This document shows positions 7,187 through 13,617 of a stretch of DNA of 23,087 bases, in pieces. The position numbers and the translations under genes are program-made. The notes beneath the pieces are model-generated. The model ran no database searches and was not told the DNA's origin. It saw nothing but the letters and a program-made list of their open reading frames with translations. Origin of the DNA: Pseudomonadota bacterium (GTDB taxonomy: Bacteria; Pseudomonadota; Alphaproteobacteria; Rhizobiales; Rhizobiaceae); assembly GCA_023399465.1 (NCBI GenBank), contig JAEWPB010000099.1:1-23087 (forward strand). The letters run 5' to 3'. The stretch's first letter is position 1. Each line of letters begins with the position of its first letter.

Positions 7187-8041
7187 TCATTCCCGGCCGG
7201 TTACGATTGGCGTTTCGGCATGGCTTCCCCACTCGGTCCAGGAGCCGTCATAGAGGGAGTTGTCGGTCTGGCCGACCGATTCCAGCGCCAGCGTGATGAT
7301 CGCCGCGGTCACGCCCGATCCGCAGCTGGTGACGACCGGCTTCGACAGGTCGATGCCGGATTTCTCGAAAATCTCGCGCAACTGTTCGACGCTCTTGAAC
7401 TTGCCCTTGTCGCTGAAGATGCCGGACGGCAGGTTTCTGGCGCCCGGCATGTGGCCCGAGCGCAGGCCTGCCCGTGGCTCGGGTTCCTCCGCGGCAAAGC
7501 GCGCCGCACCGCGGGCATCGGCGATCTGCTTCGAACCGCTGGCAACGATCGCCTTCATGGCATCGAACGACGTGACCTTCTCAGGGTGAAAATGAGGGGC
7601 GAAGGTGGCTGGCGCCGGTTCCGGCAAGTCGGTCTCGAGCGGACGGCCATCGGCCTTCCAGCCATCTATGCCGCCTTCCATGATGTACACCTTTTCGGCA
7701 CCCATGGTTCGGAACGTCCACCAGGCGCGCGGCGCGCTGAAAAAGCCCGGACCATCATAGACGACGATCGTGTCGGTGGCGGCAATGCCGAGCTTGCCGA
7801 CGGCTGCGGCAAAATCCGCGGGCGATGGCAGCATGTGGGGAAGGCCGCTGGTGTGATCGGCAATCCCGTCGATATCGAAGAAGACGGCGCCGGGTATGTG
7901 GCCGGCGGCATATTCCGCCGCGCCGTTGCGGTTTTGCGCGGGCAGGTACCAGGACGCGTCGACGATCTTGAATTCGGGGGCGCCAAGCTGCTTCTCCACC
8001 CAATCGGCAGATACCACGAAACGGCTTTTCTGTTCGGACAT
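7187..8041 (-). CDS. sseA: 3-mercaptopyruvate sulfurtransferase
   Basis: Tandem rhodanese protein of 284 residues that transfers sulfur from 3-mercaptopyruvate, a cysteine transamination product, to thiol acceptors or cyanide. The first, inactive domain spans about 5-140 (IVDASWYLP, GHIPGAVFFDID). The second spans about 155-280 with the active-site loop CGSGVTA at 240-246. That loop is the mercaptopyruvate type, distinct from the CRKG-type loop of thiosulfate sulfurtransferases. The ATG at 8041 is chosen because AGGAG stands six bases upstream. The in-frame ATG two codons earlier (8047) touches that AGGAG and is unlikely. The gap to alaX is 23 bases, and the stop is one base from the GNAT start, so it is an internal gene of the operon. 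Confidence 0.95.
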   Translation of the reverse strand: MSEQKSRFVVSADWVEKQLGAPEFKIVDASWYLPAQNRNGAAEYAAGHIPGAVFFDIDGIADHTSGLPHMLPSPADFAAAVGKLGIAATDTIVVYDGPGFFSAPRAWWTFRTMGAEKVYIMEGGIDGWKADGRPLETDLPEPAPATFAPHFHPEKVTSFDAMKAIVASGSKQIADARGAARFAAEEPEPRAGLRSGHMPGARNLPSGIFSDKGKFKSVEQLREIFEKSGIDLSKPVVTSCGSGVTAAIITLALESVGQTDNSLYDGSWTEWGSHAETPIVTGRE

Positions 8042-8064
8042 TTGCATCTCCTGACGATACGGGA

Positions 8065-8802
8065 TCAGCTGTCGGCGCCGGGGGCGCCGAAGCGGATACG
8101 GAAGCGGCGGTTCTCCTTGCCCTTCTTCTCGATCTTGGCAATGTGGATTGCGCCGACCTCCTGGGTCTCGGAAACGTGGGTGCCGCCGCAGGGCTGGCTG
8201 TCGATGGCCGAATCCTTGCCGATGCAGACGAGGCTCACACGGCCGAGGCCCATCGGCGGCCGGACATTCTTCGATTTGACGATGTCGGGTTTTGCGGTCA
8301 GTTCCTCGTCGGTAATCCATTGCAGGTAGACCGGATGGTTCTCGCCGATGAGCCGCATGAGTTCGGCAGTCACGGCCTCCTTGTCGATCGTCTCGGTCAT
8401 GTCGAAATCGACCCGGCTTTCATCTTCACCCACGGCGGCGCCGGTGATCGGATAGGGACAGACGACGGAGAGGAGATGGCAGGCGGTGTGCATGCGCATG
8501 AGACGGTAGCGGCGCGGCCAGTCGACGTGCAGGACCAGTTTTTCGCCAAGATCGGGGCGCGGTTCCCCCTCCAGCGGCACGTGAATGATCCTGTCCTTGC
8601 TCTCGCCGTGACGGGTGACGCCGAGCCGGATCATCGATCCGTCGGCGCGCTCCAGTTGGCCGCTATCGCCCGGCTGTCCGCCCGACGTCGCATAGAAGCA
8701 GGTCTGGTCCAGTTCGATCCCGCCGTCCTCGTGCACTGCGGTGACGGTCGCTTCACAGGTCGAAAGGTAGAAGTCGTCGCGGTAGAGGGCGCTCACGGGC
8801 AT
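8065..8802 (-). CDS. alaX: Alanyl-tRNA editing protein AlaX
   Basis: This 245-residue free-standing homologue of the AlaRS editing domain hydrolyses mischarged Ser-tRNA(Ala) (and sometimes Gly-tRNA(Ala)) in trans. The zinc-binding set is present: HTACH (H105 and H109) and CGGTHV (C205 and H209). The N-terminal beta-barrel contains FYATSGGQPGDSG (36-48), with the GGQ-type glycine motif found in AlaX-M/II and AlaRS but absent from the shortest AlaX forms. There is no aminoacylation domain, so it is not a truncated alaS. The ATG at 8802 lies ten bases after the cysK stop with only a weak AAGTGA upstream, suggesting translational coupling. Placement between cysK and sseA is discussed as a finding. 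Confidence 0.95.
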   Translation of the reverse strand: MPVSALYRDDFYLSTCEATVTAVHEDGGIELDQTCFYATSGGQPGDSGQLERADGSMIRLGVTRHGESKDRIIHVPLEGEPRPDLGEKLVLHVDWPRRYRLMRMHTACHLLSVVCPYPITGAAVGEDESRVDFDMTETIDKEAVTAELMRLIGENHPVYLQWITDEELTAKPDIVKSKNVRPPMGLGRVSLVCIGKDSAIDSQPCGGTHVSETQEVGAIHIAKIEKKGKENRRFRIRFGAPGADS

Positions 8803-8812
8803 CTGAAATCAC

Positions 8813-9850
8813 TTATACGGTTTCGAAAGGGACGGAAATATTTGTCGTCTTCGCCATCCAATCCGGTGCCGGCAAGCCTTTCGACTGCAGGAATTCCGGG
8901 TTGAAGAGCTTCGACTGATAGCGGTTGCCGTAGTCGCAGAGTATGGTGACGATGGTATGGCCCGGTCCGAGGTCTCTGGCAAGCCGAATGGCGCCGGCGA
9001 CATTGATGCCGGTCGAGCCGCCGAGGCAGAGCCCTTCGTGCTGGACGAGATCGAAGATGAGCGGCAATGCTTCCGCGTCCGGGATCTGGTAGGCGAAATC
9101 GGGGGTAAAGCCCTCGAGATTGGCGGTGATGCGGCCCTGGCCGATGCCTTCGGTGATCGACGAGCCCGAGGCTTTCAGTTCGCCGTGCTTGTAGAATTCG
9201 TAGAGCGCCGCGCCTTCGGGATCGGCAATGCCGATCTTGATGTCATCGCGGAAGGATTTCAGGCCCATGGCGACGCCGGCAAGCGTGCCGCCCGAACCGA
9301 CGGAGCAGACGAAGCCGTCGACCTTGCCCTCGGTCTGGTGCCAGATCTCCGGTGCGGTGGTCTCGATATGCGCATTGCGGTTGGCGACGTTGTCGAACTG
9401 GTTGGCCCAGATGGCGCCGTTCGGATCCGTCTTCGCCAGTTGTTCGGCAAGCCGCCCGGAGACCTTCACATAGTTGTTGGGGTTCTTGTAGGGAACGGCC
9501 GGCACTTCGACAAGTTCGGCGCCGAGCAGCTTCAGCGCGTCCTTCTTCTCCTGGCTCTGTGTCTCCGGAATGACGATGACGGTGCGATAGCCGAGCGCCT
9601 TGGCGACGAGCGTCAGGCCGATGCCGGTGTTGCCGGCCGTGCCCTCGACGATGACGCCGCCCGGCTTCAGCAGTCCCTTGCGTTCTGCGTCGCGGATGAT
9701 GAACAGCGCCGCACGGTCCTTGACCGATTGGCCGGGATTCAGGAACTCCGCCTTGCCGAGGATCTCGCAACCGGTCAGTTCGGATGCCCCTTTGAGCCGG
9801 ATCAATGGGGTGTTGCCGATGGCATCGAGTACGGAGTTGTGAACGGTCAT
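8813..9850 (-). CDS. cysK: Cysteine synthase A (O-acetylserine sulfhydrylase)
   Basis: PLP enzyme condensing O-acetylserine with sulfide to give cysteine. Of its 345 residues, NPGQSVKDRAA carries the Schiff-base lysine K44, GTAGNTG (70-76) is the substrate loop, GSGGT (185-189) holds the PLP phosphate, and GGSTGIN (277-283) lies near the pyridine nitrogen site. It is about 25-30 residues longer than enterobacterial CysK (around 320), mostly in the C-terminal tail (DWMAKTTNISVPFETV), and resembles the longer rhizobial form. A cystathionine beta-synthase-type activity cannot be excluded from sequence. The ATG at 9850 is preceded by AGAAGG. It is the first gene of a four-gene minus-strand operon. 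Confidence 0.93.
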   Translation of the reverse strand: MTVHNSVLDAIGNTPLIRLKGASELTGCEILGKAEFLNPGQSVKDRAALFIIRDAERKGLLKPGGVIVEGTAGNTGIGLTLVAKALGYRTVIVIPETQSQEKKDALKLLGAELVEVPAVPYKNPNNYVKVSGRLAEQLAKTDPNGAIWANQFDNVANRNAHIETTAPEIWHQTEGKVDGFVCSVGSGGTLAGVAMGLKSFRDDIKIGIADPEGAALYEFYKHGELKASGSSITEGIGQGRITANLEGFTPDFAYQIPDAEALPLIFDLVQHEGLCLGGSTGINVAGAIRLARDLGPGHTIVTILCDYGNRYQSKLFNPEFLQSKGLPAPDWMAKTTNISVPFETV

Positions 9851-9874
9851 GGGAGCAGCCTTCTCGTTTCGCCT

Positions 9875-9903
9875 ACATTAGAAACGGACTTTTCGGTTCT
9901 CAA
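9875..9903 (-). promoter_or_regulatory. Candidate sigma-70 promoter of the cysK operon
   Basis: On the minus strand TTGAGA (9903-9898) and TAATGT (9880-9875) are separated by exactly 17 bases. Transcription would start near 9868, giving a leader of about 18 bases before the cysK ATG at 9850. This is a motif match only. Confidence 0.55.
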
Positions 9904-10101
9904 GCTGCGGAACGCAAGAAATTATCTTCTCGTGCCTGCTTCTATGCCGGCAAAATTGTTCCGCAATGGGGACGAGCGTCCGCATCGGGTTTTTCGGCGC
10001 CGCGGCAAATGGCGGAATGAAGCCATATTCTGGGTGCAGCATCAAAGGCATGGGAGTGGCGTAAGTGTATGGCGGCCAAGGATGCCGCCCGGTGAGGAGA
10101 T

Positions 10102-10932
10102 ATGAAGTCCACGTTGCAGACCTTCGTTGCGAGGCCCGAGTATGGCGTAGCCTGGATTACCGCGGCGGCGACCGGAGTAGGTCGGGAGCTTGCCCTTAAA
10201 CTGGCGCGTGACGGATTCACAGTCGCCGTCACAGCCAAGAATCACCAGTTCCTGGTGGAACTCGCGGCGGAGGCCGCGGATGCGCCCGGACATATCGCCG
10301 TGCTCGACGGCGATGTCACCAATCCTGCCGACATGCAGCGGATCATTGCCGCAATCGAGTACGAGTATGGGGCGATCGCGCTTGCGGTCTTCGGCGGCGG
10401 CGTTTTCGTTCCCGTCGATGGCTCCGACCTGCACGCCCAGGATTTCGACCGCAGCTTTTCGATCAATCTCGCCGGTGTGGTGAACTGCCTGTTGCCGACG
10501 ATCCGCCACATGCAGGGCCACGGGCAGGGCCAGATTGCCATCATGTCGTCGACGGCGGGCTATGGTGGATTGCCGGCGAATGCGGCCTATGGTGCCACCA
10601 GCGCGGCGCTGATCAACATGGCAGAGAGCCTGAAATACGATCTCGATCGCCTCGGCATCCGCATTCAGGTCATCGACGCCGGCGCGACCGACAGGCATTT
10701 CCCGACGCACATGCTTGCCGGTATCCCGCTTCATGTGACGCCGCAGGAGGCGGCCGGACGGATCGTTCAGGGGCTGCAGTCGAATGCTTTCGAGATCAGC
10801 GTCCCGCGACGCCATGTGCTTGCCTTCAAGCTGCTGCGCCTGGTGCCCTACCGGTTCTACTTTCCGCTCGTTTCCTGGATCGCCCAGCGCAAGGCCGGCG
10901 GCCACGGCGCCGATTTGCATCCCGCGGAATGA
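10102..10932 (+). CDS. SDR-family protein with degenerate active site
   Basis: The 276-residue protein has the short-chain dehydrogenase/reductase layout: a Rossmann start (GVAWITAAATGVGRELALKLA, residues 15-35), a DGDVTNPAD acidic step (69-77), SINLAGVVN (120-128), IAIMSSTAGYGG (146-155) and AAYGATSAALINMAES (161-176). The catalytic N122, S149/S150 and Y163 are present. However, the lysine four residues after the tyrosine (YxxxK) is S167, the first glycine of TGxxxGxG is A21, and the NNAG motif is replaced by FGGG (97-100). It may be a non-catalytic or unusual SDR. The C-terminal region RLVPYRFYFPLVSWIAQRK is hydrophobic and amphipathic. A strong GAGGAG precedes the ATG at 10102. It converges on phrB with only 23 bases between. 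Confidence 0.85.
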   Translation: MKSTLQTFVARPEYGVAWITAAATGVGRELALKLARDGFTVAVTAKNHQFLVELAAEAADAPGHIAVLDGDVTNPADMQRIIAAIEYEYGAIALAVFGGGVFVPVDGSDLHAQDFDRSFSINLAGVVNCLLPTIRHMQGHGQGQIAIMSSTAGYGGLPANAAYGATSAALINMAESLKYDLDRLGIRIQVIDAGATDRHFPTHMLAGIPLHVTPQEAAGRIVQGLQSNAFEISVPRRHVLAFKLLRLVPYRFYFPLVSWIAQRKAGGHGADLHPAE

Positions 10933-10955
10933 CGCGTCCAGGCTGGCGGCGAGGT

Positions 10956-12398
10956 TCAGTCTCTGAGTGCCTTGTAGGCTTCGAGTGCACGGGTGCGTGC
11001 CGTGGCGTGATCCACTATGGGAAAGGGATAGGTCTGGCCGAGAACGACACCGGCCCGCGCGAGCGCTTCTTTCGGGGCCGCGAACGGGCGATGGATGAGT
11101 GCGTTGCTCAATCCGCGCAGTTCCGGCACGTACCGTCTGATGTAATCGCCTTCGGGATCGAACTTTTCCGATTGCAGGACGGGATTGAAGATACGGAAAA
11201 AGGGCGCGGCATCGGCGCCCGACCCCGCGACCCACTGCCAGTTGGCGGCATTGGCGGCCGGGTCGGCGTCAACGAGGGTGTGGCGGAACCATTCTTCGCC
11301 CGATCGCCAGTCGATCATCAGATGCTTGATCAGGAAGGACGCGACGATCATGCGCACGCGGTTGTGCATCCAGCCGTGGTGCCATAGCTGCCGCATGCCT
11401 GCGTCGACGATCGGGTAGCCGGTCAGTCCGCGCGTCCACAGGGCGAAGCGCTCATCGTCCGAGTGCCAGGGAAACGCGTCGAATCGTTCGTTCCAGTTTT
11501 TCCGCGGCAGGTCGGGAAAATGGAACAGCAGGTGATAGCAGAATTCCCGCCAGGCGAGTTCCTTGCGAAAATGCATGAGGTCATCGCTGCCAGCGTCGTC
11601 GGGCCGCCGAGCGGCATGCCACAGGCGAAAGGGCGAGATTTCGCCAAGCGCGAGATGCGGGGAGAGCAGCGATGTCGAGGGGCGGGCAGGAAAGTCGCGG
11701 CCCGCACGATACCCCTCCAGACCGCCCTCGACGAACTCATCCATTTTGTCCAGCGCGCCGGCTTCGCCCGGTGTCCACATCTCGGTAAAGCTGGCGGCCC
11801 AGTCGGGCTTGCTCGGCAGAAGCCCCCATTCGCGGAGATCTTCCGAAGCTGGCTTCCCGGTGGGCGGTGCGACGTGCGCGGGCGCTTCCACCGGCGGGCG
11901 TGGTTCGCCGTCGCGCAGCAGCGCCCGCCAGAACGGCGTAAAGACGCGGTAGGGACCGCCGCCGCCGGTGACGAGCTTTTGCGGGTCGTGAAGCAACTGG
12001 CCCGGGAAGCTCACGACCGTCAGCCCGCGTGTCTTGAAATGCTGCTTCAGCCGGGTGTCGACCGCGATCCCTGCCGGATCGTGCCGGCGATTCCAGTGGA
12101 TGGCGCCGGCGCCGGTCTCCGCGACGATGGCGTCCAGGATCGTCAGAGGATCGCCGCTGCGCAGCACAAGTCGCGATCCGCGCGCGGCGAGCGCATGGCC
12201 AAGGGCCGTCAGCGAGTGGTGCAGCCACCAGTCCTGTGCGGGCCCCAGGGGGCCCGTTCCGAGCCCCTGCGGTTCGCGGATATAGAGGCAGACCACCGGC
12301 CGGCCACTGTCGCAGGCAGCTTTCAGCGCGAGATTGTCACCGAGCCTCAGATCCTTGCGGAACCATACGATCACGGGCGTTGGGGCGGGTGAGCTCAT
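10956..12398 (-). CDS. phrB: Deoxyribodipyrimidine photolyase, class I
   Basis: FAD enzyme that uses blue or near-UV light to split cyclobutane pyrimidine dimers. Of its 480 residues, WFRKDLRLGDN (12-22) opens the N-terminal antenna-binding alpha/beta domain and WNRRHDP lies within it. The C-terminal helical FAD domain shows ARPSTSLLSPHLALGEISP, the block GYPIVDAGMRQLWHHGWMHNR, DADPAANAANWQW and RIFNPVLQSEKFDPEGDYIR, all typical of class I photolyases. Several tryptophans in positions expected for the electron-transfer chain are present. The start at 12398 (MSSPAP) gives the family N terminus. The frame continues 50 codons upstream, but those residues are not family-like. A cryptochrome-like function is a minor alternative. 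Confidence 0.95.
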   Translation of the reverse strand: MSSPAPTPVIVWFRKDLRLGDNLALKAACDSGRPVVCLYIREPQGLGTGPLGPAQDWWLHHSLTALGHALAARGSRLVLRSGDPLTILDAIVAETGAGAIHWNRRHDPAGIAVDTRLKQHFKTRGLTVVSFPGQLLHDPQKLVTGGGGPYRVFTPFWRALLRDGEPRPPVEAPAHVAPPTGKPASEDLREWGLLPSKPDWAASFTEMWTPGEAGALDKMDEFVEGGLEGYRAGRDFPARPSTSLLSPHLALGEISPFRLWHAARRPDDAGSDDLMHFRKELAWREFCYHLLFHFPDLPRKNWNERFDAFPWHSDDERFALWTRGLTGYPIVDAGMRQLWHHGWMHNRVRMIVASFLIKHLMIDWRSGEEWFRHTLVDADPAANAANWQWVAGSGADAAPFFRIFNPVLQSEKFDPEGDYIRRYVPELRGLSNALIHRPFAAPKEALARAGVVLGQTYPFPIVDHATARTRALEAYKALRD

Positions 12399-12521
12399 GC
12401 GTGGCCTTCGGATGCTCGAGTGAGTGTGATCGCTTTCGGCTGCCAGTCTTGCATGTGTGTCGAAATGTTCGCGGCCGGAGAAGTTTGGTCGAAGTGGCCT
12501 GTTGCCGGAGGCAGAAACGAC

Positions 12522-12560
12522 AAGGCCTCGAAGGTACGTTTCGTACATCTTCGAGGCCTT
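12522..12560 (-). terminator. Terminator of tRNA-Asn copy 1
   Basis: AAGGCCTCGAAG (12522-12533) pairs perfectly with CTTCGAGGCCTT (12549-12560), with a further GTACG/CGTAC inner stem. Read on the minus strand it follows the tRNA 3' end by nine bases and is trailed by GTCGTTT. Confidence 0.75.
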
Positions 12561-12569
12561 GCTTGAAAC

Positions 12570-12644
12570 TGGCTCCCCGGGTCGGATTCGAACCGACGAC
12601 CTATCGATTAACAGTCGAGTGCTCTACCGCTGAGCTACCAGGGA
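12570..12644 (-). tRNA. tRNA-Asn (GTT), copy 1
   Basis: A 75-base cloverleaf with the CCA end encoded. The acceptor arm TCCCTGG pairs with CCGGGGA (one T-G pair), G is the discriminator, the D arm is GCTC..GAGC, the anticodon loop is CTGTTAA giving GTT, and the T arm is GTCGG TTCGAAT CCGAC. It is identical to the copy at 12941-13015. Confidence 0.97.
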
Positions 12645-12663
12645 ACACCGCTCGCCGCGGTGT
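12645..12663 (-). other. 5' leader hairpin of tRNA-Asn copy 1
   Basis: ACACCGC (12645-12651) and GCGGTGT (12657-12663) form a perfect seven-pair stem with a five-base loop. It directly abuts the tRNA 5' end and reaches the predicted transcription start, so almost the whole precursor leader would be this hairpin. Confidence 0.6.
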
Positions 12664-12670
12664 GGTTGGG

Positions 12671-12699
12671 CTTCTACAAACGCTTTGCCGATTTGCCAA
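12671..12699 (-). promoter_or_regulatory. Promoter of tRNA-Asn copy 1
   Basis: On the minus strand TTGGCA (12699-12694) and TAGAAG (12676-12671) are spaced by 17 bases. The predicted start lies near 12664, about 20 bases before the tRNA. The same elements are kept in copy 2. Confidence 0.75.
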
Positions 12700-12702
12700 G
12701 TG

Positions 12703-12883
12703 CCTTTCGGGCGTTTCCTGACAATAATTTGCAATAATGTGAAATGGGGCACTTCGCGGAGAGTTCGAGATGGCATGAAGCGAATTGTGGATCGGCCGGG
12801 TGCGGCTCGCAGCCGCAGCGGCATCCCTAAAGTGTCACCGCTTCCTCTGGGGAAGGATACCGTTCTCATCGCTGATCCGGGAA
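12703..12883. other. Spacer between the two tRNA-Asn repeat units
   Basis: These 181 bases separate the two units and are not shared with either flank. I see no gene with a credible start, no remnant of an integrase or transposon end, and no further tRNA fragment. Confidence 0.6.
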
Positions 12884-12897
12884 GAGGCGGAAACGAC

Positions 12898-12931
12898 AAG
12901 GCCTCGGAGGTGTGTACACCTTCGAGGCCTT
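12898..12931 (-). terminator. Terminator of tRNA-Asn copy 2
   Basis: AAGGCCTCGGAGGTGT (12898-12913) pairs with ACACCTTCGAGGCCTT (12916-12931) through sixteen positions with one G-T pair. On the minus strand it follows the tRNA and leads into GTCGTTT, as in copy 1. Confidence 0.75.
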
Positions 12932-12940
12932 GTTTGAAAC

Positions 12941-13015
12941 TGGCTCCCCGGGTCGGATTCGAACCGACGACCTATCGATTAACAGTCGAGTGCTCTACCG
13001 CTGAGCTACCAGGGA
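12941..13015 (-). tRNA. tRNA-Asn (GTT), copy 2
   Basis: Same 75-base sequence as the gene at 12570-12644, with GTT anticodon and encoded CCA. The two genes lie in tandem on the minus strand, each with its own promoter and terminator, so they appear to be independent units rather than one transcript. Confidence 0.97.
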
Positions 13016-13016
13016 T

Positions 13017-13033
13017 CACCGCTCGCCGCGGTG
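13017..13033 (-). other. 5' leader hairpin of tRNA-Asn copy 2
   Basis: CACCGC (13017-13022) pairs with GCGGTG (13028-13033). This is one pair shorter than in copy 1 because base 13016 is T where copy 1 has A. Confidence 0.55.
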
Positions 13034-13041
13034 TGGTTGGG

Positions 13042-13070
13042 CTTCTACAAACGCTTTCCCGATTTGCCAA
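13042..13070 (-). promoter_or_regulatory. Promoter of tRNA-Asn copy 2
   Basis: TTGGCA (13070-13065) and TAGAAG (13047-13042) on the minus strand with a 17-base spacer that differs from copy 1 at one base. Confidence 0.75.
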
Positions 13071-13133
13071 GTGGTTTTTTTAAAAAAATGCTCTTGCCTT
13101 GTTTTTTTATGAGAAATCACCATTCTCCTGTTG

Positions 13134-13463
13134 ATGAATGACAGGCTTGAAAATGACCCGCAGCGGCCGGAGCGCCCGAAATCGCAAGGCAAGGGCGCGA
13201 CGTCCTTCGGGATAAATCCGCAAACGAAGAAATTGATGATGGGCCGCATGGAACTGCCCATGCCGCAGTCGCGGCCGGCACGGTTGACGGTCGGCGGCTT
13301 GCTGGTGCTCGGCGGTTGCCTGGGGTTTCTCCCCATCGTTGGCTTCTGGATGGTGCCGCTCGGCCTTCTGGTTCTATCTCACGATCTGGCGACCGTCCGG
13401 CGCTGGCGCCGCAAGGTCACGGTTTGGTGGGTCAAGCGCAAATCGATCTCCGGAAAGGGCTGA
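13134..13463 (+). CDS. Small conserved-looking membrane protein
   Basis: The 109-residue protein has a polar, proline-rich N-terminal third. A hydrophobic hairpin follows at about residues 52-83 (VGGLLVLGGCLGFLPIVGF and MVPLGLLVLSHDL), then a very basic tail (RRWRRKVTVWWVKRK). By the positive-inside rule both ends should be cytoplasmic. The GFWMVPLGLLVLS stretch recalls small alphaproteobacterial membrane proteins of unknown role. I do not assign a function. The ATG at 13134 is preferred over a TTG at 13131. No clear ribosome binding site is visible. It is divergent from tRNA-Asn copy 2. Confidence 0.7.
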   Translation: MNDRLENDPQRPERPKSQGKGATSFGINPQTKKLMMGRMELPMPQSRPARLTVGGLLVLGGCLGFLPIVGFWMVPLGLLVLSHDLATVRRWRRKVTVWWVKRKSISGKG

Positions 13464-13617
13464 CCGAAAGGCGAGGTCCCGCGGTCTTGCGGTCAAAGGG
13501 TTGCAGTTCTAGTGTCGGACACCCGATGCAATTCCAGAAGGTGGAATGGCTTCAGGGTATTCCCGCCCCACAGATAGATGTCGCGGCGGGATGAGGTGCT
13601 GCCGGAGGCGTTGCGAC

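Larger units (their letters stand above)
12508..12702. repeat. tRNA-Asn transcription-unit repeat, copy 1
   Basis: About 195 bases nearly identical to 12884-13073. The unit carries, on the minus strand, promoter, leader hairpin, tRNA-Asn and terminator hairpin. The copies differ mainly inside the terminator apex, where this copy is five bases longer, and by one base in the promoter spacer. The sequence on either side is unrelated. Confidence 0.9.
12884..13073. repeat. tRNA-Asn transcription-unit repeat, copy 2
   Basis: About 190 bases matching 12508-12702. Homology begins at GAGGC upstream of the terminator and stops abruptly after the -35 box at GCCAAGTG, beyond which this copy runs into a T-rich tract (TTTTTTT). 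Confidence 0.9.

Noticed and set aside
7061..8329. 422-codon plus-strand open frame over sseA and alaX
   Set aside because: Antisense to genes with complete catalytic motifs; no family resemblance.
12624..12899. Open frame on the minus strand between the tRNA-Asn genes
   Set aside because: It reads into tRNA copy 1 and its leader, and contains no recognisable protein features.
12508..13073. tRNA-Asn pair as the scar of an integrated element with attachment repeats
   Set aside because: Both copies are full transcription units rather than a tRNA plus a 3' fragment, and no integrase or foreign gene lies between or beside them.
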